Both the position numbers and the translations under genes were made by a program. DNA of 18,663 bases. Origin: an uncultured Mollicutes bacterium (lineage in GTDB: Bacteria; Bacillota_I; Bacilli_A; RFN20; CAG-826). Position 1 is the first letter of the stretch. Each line of letters begins with the position of its first letter. The notes under the pieces were generated by a model. It did not search any database. It was not told where the DNA came from and saw nothing but the letters and a program-made list of their open reading frames with translations. Of this stretch, positions 1 through 6,707 are shown piece by piece. The stretch is taken from assembly GCA_900549975.1 (NCBI GenBank), contig URQK01000025.1:1-18663 (forward strand), read 5' to 3'.

Positions 1-164
1 TTTTTTTCAAAAGATTCTTTTATTAATCTTAATTTTTATCAAAAAACTTCATGTGTTCTTTTAAAATATATTTTCATAGTTCTAACTCAAATGGGAATGT
101 ATCCATTCTTTTCCTTTCAGTCTTAATTAAATTTTGTTTAAAACTTAGATTATATAAAATAGAA
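1..164. other. AT-rich non-coding stretch at the left edge
   Basis: No gene of normal size can be supported here. Read on the minus strand, an AAAGGA-like ribosome binding site precedes a 10-codon frame (MDTFPFELEL, ATG near position 107) ending in TGA. The same frame continues after the stop for about 15 more codons (KYILKEHMKFFDKN) to a TAA. This could be a decayed remnant of another tip or immunity gene of the RHS locus, or chance. I see no convincing hairpin terminator after the gene ending at 165. Confidence 0.3.
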
Positions 165-1163
165 TTACTTCTTTTTTGATTTTTTATTAAATATTGCCCA
201 TAATATTATACAAATGGCTGCAATCGGTACTATCCATATTCCTAATTCAACTTTTTTATTCAACACATATGATAGATATGGCATTAAAATGGCTAGAGCA
301 ATTGGCAATAGCAGAAAAAATCCTGCAATCACATTGTATTTTTTATTTTTATGTTTGTCATTACTTTTAATACATCTATCGTCGGAATCAATACTTTTAA
401 TAAATTCATCCACAAATAGTTTGATATCAAATTCATTGTCATAGTTTTTTCTTACAGTTGATTGATCAATTTCATTTACTAAGCAACCACGTTTGTACTT
501 ACAGCATTCATAAAAATCTTCATCGAATTTCATAATCGCAGACATATTATAGTAATTAAAGTATACTTGAAGTGACTTTTCATTCGATTTAATTATAGGA
601 TGAAATTCTATATTCTCAGAACCATTAAATTTTAAAATCTTATAAAATTCGTTATCATTATAAAACAAAAATATTTTATCAAGATTACTATAATTATTTT
701 TATCTTTAGAATTAAAGTATTTTTCAAGTTCTTTTTTCTTGTTCTCTTTTTTTATGTGTGGATTAGTATCAATATATTGGCCTAATATTTGATCAAACCT
801 TTTTATAAATTCTTTTTCTTCTGCATCAAATGCAAATACTTTTAAATTATTAAAATAAACTTTATTATTATTTGTATTTAATAAGCAATATAAAGAATAT
901 GTATCGATTCCATTAAAATAAAATATATCTTCTTTTTTAAATTCTTCATCTGTATAAGCAACAATAATAACCGCTACTGCTTGTGAATATTTTCCTTTTA
1001 TTGATTCCCCAAACTCATATAACATAAATTCCATATTGACGCTATTAATCGGTTTATCATAAAATATCACAAAACGATGTGCCGTTGCTTCATAACATTC
1101 AAATTCACACTCGATTTTCTTTGTTAATGGATATTCATTAATTATTTTTTCTTTTATGTTCAT
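165..1163 (-). CDS. Unknown protein with two C-terminal membrane segments; candidate immunity protein of RHS tip A
   Basis: I do not recognise this family. From the ATG at 1163 it encodes 332 residues. A GTG nine bases upstream is also in frame, but the ATG has the better spaced ribosome binding site (AGAGGTG, then ATTCTT, then ATG), and that site overlaps the stop of the RHS gene just upstream. About 280 polar residues, rich in Lys, Asn, Asp and aromatics, are followed by two hydrophobic segments (about 280-303 and 309-328) and a lysine-rich end, so the bulk is probably cytoplasmic and membrane-anchored at the C-terminus. A cysteine cluster (ECCKYKRGC) lies near residue 225. Its position directly after an RHS tip, with coupled translation, is that of an immunity gene in polymorphic toxin loci. 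That role is inferred from position only. Confidence in the gene is high, in the role modest. Confidence 0.75.
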   Translation of the reverse strand: MNIKEKIINEYPLTKKIECEFECYEATAHRFVIFYDKPINSVNMEFMLYEFGESIKGKYSQAVAVIIVAYTDEEFKKEDIFYFNGIDTYSLYCLLNTNNNKVYFNNLKVFAFDAEEKEFIKRFDQILGQYIDTNPHIKKENKKKELEKYFNSKDKNNYSNLDKIFLFYNDNEFYKILKFNGSENIEFHPIIKSNEKSLQVYFNYYNMSAIMKFDEDFYECCKYKRGCLVNEIDQSTVRKNYDNEFDIKLFVDEFIKSIDSDDRCIKSNDKHKNKKYNVIAGFFLLLPIALAILMPYLSYVLNKKVELGIWIVPIAAICIILWAIFNKKSKKK

Positions 1164-1174
1164 AAGAATCACCT

Positions 1175-2110
1175 CTAATAATATTGATAAAATGGTGTGC
1201 TTGGTACAGGTATTTTTGGGTTCATTTCATGGTTAAAATAGCTTTCCCAATTAAATTTTGATACAAAGTTTGCTACACTAGAAATTCCAGCACCTATAGC
1301 AGTTTGCATTAAAACTTTTTGACCATATGGTTTAATAAAAACACTTAATAGTTTTTGGGGCTTATATTGACCAGAATTAATTGGAATGAGTTTTGAGCCA
1401 ATCCAATTCCCTGCAAATGTTGCTAAGAAATTAAAAGTGAAACTTTCCATAGCATCGCTAAAAGTTATATTCTTTTCCAAAATCAAAGCTTCAATTGAAT
1501 CAATGCTTGTTTGAACTGCCGCTCCAATTGCCGCTGCAGTAGCCAAAGCCGCATTTCCAAGAAATGATGGCAAGCATAATAGTGCAAGAGCATTTGCACC
1601 AGATCCGAGCGCTGCCCCAATAACACCTTCCCACATGTCCTTACCAGTTTTGCCAGCTAAGGCATTGGAAATCAGTTGAGCTGTGCCGCCTAAAACAACT
1701 GCGCTTGAAACAATTCCTACTATCGCCCAAATCCCCCATGAAGCTAGTGCAGCCGTTATAGCAGCCGTTATAAATAAATTTCCACATGGATCATAATAAT
1801 TAACTAGATCATTACCACAACTCGCATAAAGGTTTAATCCATTAAAACTAGTTGGCTCTAAATAGTCAATATTATCAGGGCTTATAAATCTTCTTATTCT
1901 TGGATCATAATATCTTGACTCTAAATAATATAATCCCATTGAATGCTCATAATAATATCCTTTATATAGAAATGGATTTTTTGTAGCATACGCTCCTTCT
2001 TTAGTCAAAACATTCCCAAATGCATCATAGGAGTATTTAGCCACTAGTTGGTTATTAGAATCAACCAATCCAATGATGTTATTAGCAATGTCTCTTATAT
2101 AATATAACAT
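1175..2110 (-). CDS. RHS repeat-associated core fragment with C-terminal tip A
   Basis: This is the C-terminal part of an RHS/YD-repeat polymorphic toxin. Residues 1-110 are the RHS core: SYDAFGNV, GLYYLESRYYDPRIRRFISPD and a variant of the closing YAYCGNxPVNYxDPxG signature. Residues 111-311 are the variable tip, with long Gly/Ala-rich hydrophobic stretches (114-145, 155-200) and a polar end (PSTPFYQYY). I see no catalytic motif. The frame stays open upstream of the first ATG to 2200 (KLINRTNKFYYDSTGTLIS), still RHS-like, and is then cut by a stop at 2201-2203. The ATG is therefore internal and has no well-spaced ribosome binding site. The thousand-residue-plus N-terminal shell is missing, so this is an orphan tip, probably silent unless recombined into a full-length RHS gene. 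The core has drifted: YASCGNDLVNYYDPCG replaces YAYCGNDPVNYYDPTG of the neighbouring copy. Confidence 0.8.
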   Translation of the reverse strand: MLYYIRDIANNIIGLVDSNNQLVAKYSYDAFGNVLTKEGAYATKNPFLYKGYYYEHSMGLYYLESRYYDPRIRRFISPDNIDYLEPTSFNGLNLYASCGNDLVNYYDPCGNLFITAAITAALASWGIWAIVGIVSSAVVLGGTAQLISNALAGKTGKDMWEGVIGAALGSGANALALLCLPSFLGNAALATAAAIGAAVQTSIDSIEALILEKNITFSDAMESFTFNFLATFAGNWIGSKLIPINSGQYKPQKLLSVFIKPYGQKVLMQTAIGAGISSVANFVSKFNWESYFNHEMNPKIPVPSTPFYQYY

Positions 2111-2153
2111 TACTCCATCTATTTCTATACTAATTAATGTACCTGTGCTATCA
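1788..2153 (-). repeat. RHS core direct repeat, copy 1
   Basis: This 366-bp stretch matches 3291-3656 in the same orientation without gaps (offset 1503). By eye I count 10 mismatches: six at 1802-1822, one at 1877, three at 2134-2147. Positions 1878-2133 are identical in both copies. It encodes the RHS core, and the sequences on both sides differ completely, so only the core is shared while the tips are different. Confidence 0.9.
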
Positions 2154-2220
2154 TAATAAAATTTATTTGTCCTATTTATTAACTTATCAAAGCATGCACT
2201 TTAGTAGCATATTAAAGTAC

Positions 2221-2724
2221 TTAACTGTTAATAGTAATATCAATAACTATGTCAGGGAAATCATAAGCAAAATCCTCTTTCATAGCTAAAATACTTTTAT
2301 AAAGGGTCTCTGCTACAGCATTCGAATTAATATTTATAATGCTATAACCTTCTATATTATCTTCAGAACCATCAACAGAAATTAACAAACTCATTCTTTT
2401 TAATCTAAAATCATTTAATAAAATCGCAAATATGTCATCAAAAATTGCAAATTGTTTAAGAAATAATTTTTTGCCATGATTAGAATCAATATCTTCAATA
2501 TTCGAAGTTGTTAAAAATTCACTATTCAATTGAATAAAATCATCCGATAGCGAAAAATAGAATTTAGGATTAAGACTATTAATCAATTCTTGAGAATATC
2601 CAAGAAAATTAAACAAAACACCGAATTTTTTGTTCAAACAATATTTGATTATCTTTCTTGACAATGCATCCATTGTTTTATAGTTTAAATCATCTTTTAT
2701 TATAAAAACAACTAGATTACTCAT
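2221..2724 (-). CDS. Unknown 167-aa soluble protein; candidate immunity protein of RHS tip B
   Basis: I do not recognise the family. The protein is small, probably cytoplasmic (no signal peptide or membrane segment) and acidic. It has hydrophobic beta-like segments at the start (NLVVFIIKDD) and end (PDIVIDITIN) and a mixed middle (LFLKQFAIFDDIFAILLNDF). It follows frameshifted RHS tip B (stop at 2778) and precedes the RHS tip A fragment, the expected place for a tip B immunity gene; this is inferred from position alone. The start is uncertain: a strong GAGGAGG lies 15 bases before the ATG at 2724, farther than usual. An in-frame ATA three codons upstream of the ATG sits 7 bases after it, so a rare ATA start adding three residues is possible. 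Confidence 0.7.
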   Translation of the reverse strand: MSNLVVFIIKDDLNYKTMDALSRKIIKYCLNKKFGVLFNFLGYSQELINSLNPKFYFSLSDDFIQLNSEFLTTSNIEDIDSNHGKKLFLKQFAIFDDIFAILLNDFRLKRMSLLISVDGSEDNIEGYSIININSNAVAETLYKSILAMKEDFAYDFPDIVIDITINS

Positions 2725-2777
2725 AATGTATATGGCAATACCTCCTCAATAAATCTCCAGATTCCATCAACTAATTT

Positions 2778-3131
2778 CTAAGTGAATTTATGTATATGCG
2801 GCAAGCAATATTCTTGAATAGCCTTAATAAAATGTGCCTTACCAGTTGTATCCACTCTATAGATCAAATTTCCATTTGAATCATATTCACCAAATGATCC
2901 ACCGTTTTTAATACTTGTATTAGGAGTGCCATGCATAGGTATCTTATACATCATAATACCTAAGCCAAGCAAAAATCCTGCGCCTTTAAGAATTTGTGCA
3001 CCGGTAATAGTAAATCCCGCAGACAAAATTCCTGCTCCTCCACTAATTGATAATCCACCGCCTATTGTAAAAGAAGTTGACGCAAATGTACTTAATGCTG
3101 GTAACGCATAACTTAAACCAAATCCAATTAG
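2778..3131 (-). pseudogene. C-terminal half of RHS tip B, separated by a frameshift
   Basis: This is the continuation of the RHS fragment at 3128-3613. One extra G in the run of five G (C on the plus strand, 3132-3136) joins the frames. The product would then read on through 117 residues starting LIGFGLSYALPALSTF and ending PHIHKFT, with the TAG at 2778-2780. The first 70 residues are Gly/Ala-rich and hydrophobic (GGGLSISGGAG, LKGAGFLLGLGIMMYK), as in pre-toxin linkers. The last 45 are polar (GEYDSNGNLIYRVDTTGKAHF ... LPHIHKF), with histidines that could serve a nuclease-like toxin; I cannot assign a toxin family. Translated alone, it could start at the ATG at 3026 (82 aa). Codons after the TAG still read as plausible protein (KLVDGIWRFIEEVLPYTL), so the tip may once have been longer. 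Confidence 0.7.
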
Positions 3132-3613
3132 CCCCCAATAATAGCACCACCTAATATATAACTTATATAATTATCAATATTTCCATTAAATAAAATGCCA
3201 TCTTCTTTATAGTCTTTATAAGCTGCTAAACCAAATCCAGCAATAGCACCAATAATAGCGGTAATAACAAAAAGTGCAAAATGTCCTGTAGGATCATAAT
3301 AATTCACAGGATCATTACCGCAATACGCATAAAGGTTTAATCCATTAAAACTAGTTGGCTCTAAATAGTCAATATTATCTGGGCTTATAAATCTTCTTAT
3401 TCTTGGATCATAATATCTTGACTCTAAATAATATAATCCCATTGAATGCTCATAATAATATCCTTTATATAGAAATGGATTTTTTGTAGCATACGCTCCT
3501 TCTTTAGTCAAAACATTCCCAAATGCATCATAGGAGTATTTAGCCACTAGTTGGTTATTAGAATCAACCAATCCAATGATGTTATTAGCAATGTCTCTTA
3601 TATAATATAACAT
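3128..3613 (-). CDS. RHS repeat-associated core fragment with start of tip B, truncated by frameshift
   Basis: These 161 residues are the second RHS core fragment. Residues 1-96 are identical to those of the copy at 1175-2110. It then closes with the intact signature YAYCGNDPVNYYDPTGH, after which a different tip begins (FALFVITAIIGAIAGFGLAAYKDY). The frame stops at a TAA right after GGG GGC; a single-base insertion in that run restores the reading into the stretch ending at 2778. Upstream, the frame is open only to 3676 (YFEKNNFDSTGTLVSIEIDGV) and meets a TAA at 3677-3679, so the RHS N-terminus is absent. The ATG at 3613 is internal to the core; the nearest purine-rich site, GGAG, is only 2 bases away. 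It is best read as a broken orphan RHS tip. Whether the frameshift is real or a homopolymer sequencing error is open. Confidence 0.75.
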   Translation of the reverse strand: MLYYIRDIANNIIGLVDSNNQLVAKYSYDAFGNVLTKEGAYATKNPFLYKGYYYEHSMGLYYLESRYYDPRIRRFISPDNIDYLEPTSFNGLNLYAYCGNDPVNYYDPTGHFALFVITAIIGAIAGFGLAAYKDYKEDGILFNGNIDNYISYILGGAIIGG

Positions 3614-3656
3614 TACTCCATCTATTTCTATACTAACTAATGTTCCTGTACTATCA
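3291..3656 (-). repeat. RHS core direct repeat, copy 2
   Basis: Partner of 1788-2153 in the same orientation, about 97 % identical over 366 bp with an identical 256-bp centre (3381-3636). This copy keeps the canonical end of the core (DPVNYYDPTG) and is likely nearer the parental sequence. Such a repeat is long enough for homologous recombination between the copies or with a full-length RHS gene elsewhere. Confidence 0.9.
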
Positions 3657-3720
3657 AAGTTATTCTTTTCAAAATATTAGGCAACTATTATTCTCTATAT
3701 GATTTACCTAGTTTATATTG

Positions 3721-3765
3721 TCCCTCCTTACACTTTCAGTATATAGGCCTATCGTTTTAATTCAA
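3721..3765 (-). promoter_or_regulatory. Promoter and Shine-Dalgarno upstream of the RHS fragments, without a start codon
   Basis: On the minus strand, TTGAAT (3760-3765), a 16-base spacer and TATACT (3738-3743) make a good sigma-70-type promoter. Downstream, AAGGAGGGA (3721-3729) is the strongest kind of ribosome binding site. No ATG, GTG or TTG follows at a normal distance; the next sense sequence is a short closed frame and then the RHS fragment. The spacer contains the palindrome ATAGGCCTAT (3742-3751). The arrangement suggests that the front of a gene was deleted, leaving its promoter and ribosome binding site. Confidence 0.5.
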
Positions 3766-3826
3766 GTTATTTTTTAACTTTTTGCTACTTTTTATTAGTT
3801 GCTCACTATTTGTTAATTTATTGTCG

Positions 3827-3853
3827 AAAAAAAAGCCACTACAACGTAGCAGC
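3827..3853 (-). terminator. Rho-independent terminator after the acyltransferase gene
   Basis: Read on the minus strand, GCTGCTAC, loop GTT, GTAGTGGC (3853-3835) gives an 8-bp stem with two G-T pairs, followed by eight T (3834-3827). It begins one base after the stop codon at 3855, so it closes the ftsK-pulA-plsC unit and insulates it from the RHS fragments. Confidence 0.85.
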
Positions 3854-3854
3854 C

Positions 3855-4598
3855 TTATTTTACATTACTTTCATTACTTCTTATTTCAGTTAATTTATCA
3901 CACATTAACTTGTAAACATCATCACGTAATTCGACGGTGTTTTTATATTTGCCATTATTTTTATCAAAATTAATAAAAGCAACATTGACAATGTATTTTT
4001 TATGTTTAATTTTTCTAGATAATATCGCATATGATTTATCAATAACAACAGGGACTAAATCAATATCATTATTTAAAATAATTTTAAATGTTCCTGGATG
4101 AAGTTCACCTATTAAAACATTATCTAAATCTTTATTTCTTGTTCCTTCTGGGAAAATCCCCCAACTAATTTGGTTATTAGCTAAAGATTTACTAACTTTC
4201 TTTAAAACACCTAATTGTTGACGTAGATCACTTCTATCCACTAATTCGCCATCTAGAATACGCATTACGCGACCTACAAAAGGTTGTTTTTTTACTTCGA
4301 TTTTAGCGACAAATGTAATTGGTTTTTCGGATAGAGCAATAAGAAATAACGGATCTAATAAAGATTGATGATTAGGAGTAAACATTTTGATTTTGTTATC
4401 TTGAATTAAATATTCATTTTCTCCTTTAATTACAACATTTAAACGTTTTAATAATTTCAAAACAAGTTTACGAACACGATTATATCTAACTTCAATAGAA
4501 TACTTTTCTGGATGTCTAGAATAACGGATTATCCAACTTAAATAATTCCAAATAATTAATGGCCCTGCTTTTAAAGCGAATATAAATATTTTAAACAT
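3855..4598 (-). CDS. plsC: PlsC-like 1-acyl-sn-glycerol-3-phosphate acyltransferase
   Basis: Membrane-associated acyltransferase that adds the second acyl chain to lysophosphatidic acid, giving phosphatidic acid in phospholipid synthesis. The 247 residues fit the family. Motif I is NHQSLLD (76-82, catalytic His77 and Asp82) and motif III is FPEGTRN (149-155), which binds the glycerol phosphate. The segment around 110-123 (GRVMRILDGELVDR) corresponds to motif II. The N-terminus has one hydrophobic stretch (about 3-26) that likely anchors it. The ATG at 4598 has GGAAGGTG six bases upstream. It lies 42 bp after the pullulanase gene with no terminator between, so it is probably co-transcribed. 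A broader PlsC-like acyltransferase with another lysophospholipid acceptor cannot be excluded. Confidence 0.88.
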   Translation of the reverse strand: MFKIFIFALKAGPLIIWNYLSWIIRYSRHPEKYSIEVRYNRVRKLVLKLLKRLNVVIKGENEYLIQDNKIKMFTPNHQSLLDPLFLIALSEKPITFVAKIEVKKQPFVGRVMRILDGELVDRSDLRQQLGVLKKVSKSLANNQISWGIFPEGTRNKDLDNVLIGELHPGTFKIILNNDIDLVPVVIDKSYAILSRKIKHKKYIVNVAFINFDKNNGKYKNTVELRDDVYKLMCDKLTEIRSNESNVK

Positions 4599-4640
4599 TA
4601 CTAAGCACCTTCCAATAATGAATTAATTGTACGCTTTTTT

Positions 4641-6704
4641 TTAATCATTTACAACCACAACCATATTTAATGGTGCAACAATGATAGAGTCAACAAGTAC
4701 TGGAAGATGGACTAATCCAACTTCATTAAAAATGACTTTATGCGTTTTATTAAATGTAAAATATAAGTTTTCTTTGCTATTTGTATTAATTAAAAGAGAT
4801 AATTTTTTATTATTTTCTAATTTATAAATAATTCTTAATCCTAAATCACCAATACGTTCAAAATGAATGATTTCATCAATTTTTTGATAATCATTAAGAC
4901 GGAAAACATTATATTTTTTTCTTAATGCAATAACATCACACATATAATTAAATTGTTCTTTGCGATTAATTAGAATCTCAAAATTGTATTGGTTATCTAA
5001 ATCATTGGTATTATAAGTATTAGTTAAATATCTTTTTGATAATCCTACTTCTTGTCCCATATGAATAAAAGGAACACCACACGCTAATACGTTAATAGCG
5101 TTACATAATTTAAGTGCTTTTAATATTTCTTTTTGATTTTTCTTTCCAAATACGATACTAATTTTATCATATAAAGTGGCATTATCATGGCATTCAACAT
5201 AATTAATACTTTGTAATGGAGAAACAAATTTATAAATATCACGATATTTTCCTTTAAAACTATTGATAAAATCTTCATAACGATAGCCATTACCTAATAA
5301 ATATCCCCGGTCATCATTCAAAGAATAACTTGAACCTTTTAAAGTATCACGGAAAAAGTCATTGAAAAATGCAAAATGCGGTAGTAATCTTGCATTATCT
5401 AGCATAGATTTTTCATTATCAGGTAAGAAAGTTGGCATATTCCATCCTTCGCCATAAAGCATAATATCGCTTTTTATTTTGCGCAACTCTTCATCAATAA
5501 TTTTTGAAGTTTCAATATCAATAATTCCTAACAAATCAAATCTAAAGCCATCAATATCATAAAAATCAACAAAAAATTTCAAACAATTAATAATTAAATG
5601 ACGCACCATTGGACGCTTTGTATCTAAATCATTGCCGCAATAAGAACCATTAGATAATCCTTCTTTATTATGGCGAAAGTAATAATTTGGTACAATTTTT
5701 TGTAAAACCGAATCTTCATATTTATAAATATGATTAAAAACCACATCAAGATTAACGCGAATATTATTTTCGTGACACACTTTTACTAAATTTTTAAATT
5801 CATTAATTCGTGTAATTGGTGAATTAGGATTAAGTGATAAACTACCCTCTAAAGCAAAATATAAATATGGATTATATCCCCAGTTATATTCTGATTTAAT
5901 TTTCGTTTCATTTACACCAACAAAGGCATTGACTGGTAATAGTTGTACATGGGTTACACCTAATTTTTTTAATAAATCAATACCAACTGCTTGGCCTTTA
6001 TATTTACGATTTTTCTCAACAAATCCATAATAAGTACCTTTATAATTTATTTCACTTTTTGGATAACTCGTAAAATCACGGACACTTGTTTCATATATTA
6101 TCGCATCCGTATAACTATGCATTTTTTCTAGTTCTACTTTTTTAGTTTTAAATTTAGTTTTATCAATAATAACCGATTTTCCTTTATTTAACGTACAAGC
6201 AATAGAGTAGGGATCTAGAGTTACTATCTTTTCTCCATTTTGATGAATCTCATATAAATATGATTTTTTATCAAAAAAGCCATGAAATTCACCATAAAAT
6301 ACGCCATTATCTATTCTTTTTAAAGCAAAAGTTTTTTGAGTATTATCATAATCAATAATAACATTAATAGCATACGCTAAAGGAGCAAAAATTTTAAAAA
6401 TAACATATTCATCATGACAAGTTGCGCCTAAATCATTTTCTTGATAGTTGAATTTTATGTCAAAACTAGGATCATCCACTAAATCAGTCATATTGATTTC
6501 ATAGATTAATCCATCTAATTCTAATTGGTAATGATTGCCTAAAATAATTTCTTCATCTAAATCAATATATAATTTGCTTTCATAGTTACTAATTTTCCTT
6601 ATTTTTATATTCTCGTTATTACACTTTACACTAAAAGAAGCAATGGGACTATTTAATCCCATTACTTCGATGGTATAAAAATTTATAAATTTTACACTAA
6701 TCAT
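4641..6704 (-). CDS. pulA: Type I pullulanase, cytoplasmic (glycogen/alpha-glucan debranching)
   Basis: Glycoside hydrolase family 13 enzyme cleaving alpha-1,6 branches in pullulan, glycogen or limit dextrins. Order: N-terminal beta domain (about 1-80), CBM48-like domain (about 95-175), catalytic barrel (about 200-590), C-terminal beta domain. The type I signature appears as YNWGYNP (273-279); the usual form is YNWGYDP, so the Asp is Asn here. Catalytic regions: DVVFNHIY (320-327), GFRFDLLGIID (386-396, nucleophile Asp390), YGEGWNM (417-423, acid/base Glu419), and VECHDN (503-508, transition-state Asp507). Its 687 residues lack a signal peptide, so it should act inside the cell on stored glycogen or imported maltodextrin. 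It starts 3 bp after the ftsK stop and is followed by plsC, so all three are probably co-transcribed. No other glycogen genes are visible. Confidence 0.93.
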   Translation of the reverse strand: MISVKFINFYTIEVMGLNSPIASFSVKCNNENIKIRKISNYESKLYIDLDEEIILGNHYQLELDGLIYEINMTDLVDDPSFDIKFNYQENDLGATCHDEYVIFKIFAPLAYAINVIIDYDNTQKTFALKRIDNGVFYGEFHGFFDKKSYLYEIHQNGEKIVTLDPYSIACTLNKGKSVIIDKTKFKTKKVELEKMHSYTDAIIYETSVRDFTSYPKSEINYKGTYYGFVEKNRKYKGQAVGIDLLKKLGVTHVQLLPVNAFVGVNETKIKSEYNWGYNPYLYFALEGSLSLNPNSPITRINEFKNLVKVCHENNIRVNLDVVFNHIYKYEDSVLQKIVPNYYFRHNKEGLSNGSYCGNDLDTKRPMVRHLIINCLKFFVDFYDIDGFRFDLLGIIDIETSKIIDEELRKIKSDIMLYGEGWNMPTFLPDNEKSMLDNARLLPHFAFFNDFFRDTLKGSSYSLNDDRGYLLGNGYRYEDFINSFKGKYRDIYKFVSPLQSINYVECHDNATLYDKISIVFGKKNQKEILKALKLCNAINVLACGVPFIHMGQEVGLSKRYLTNTYNTNDLDNQYNFEILINRKEQFNYMCDVIALRKKYNVFRLNDYQKIDEIIHFERIGDLGLRIIYKLENNKKLSLLINTNSKENLYFTFNKTHKVIFNEVGLVHLPVLVDSIIVAPLNMVVVVND

Positions 6705-6707
6705 AAT

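Noticed and set aside
1788..3656. Insertion sequence or transposon explaining the direct repeat
   Set aside because: The repeat encodes the RHS core, has no terminal inverted repeats, and no transposase or target-site duplication is visible.
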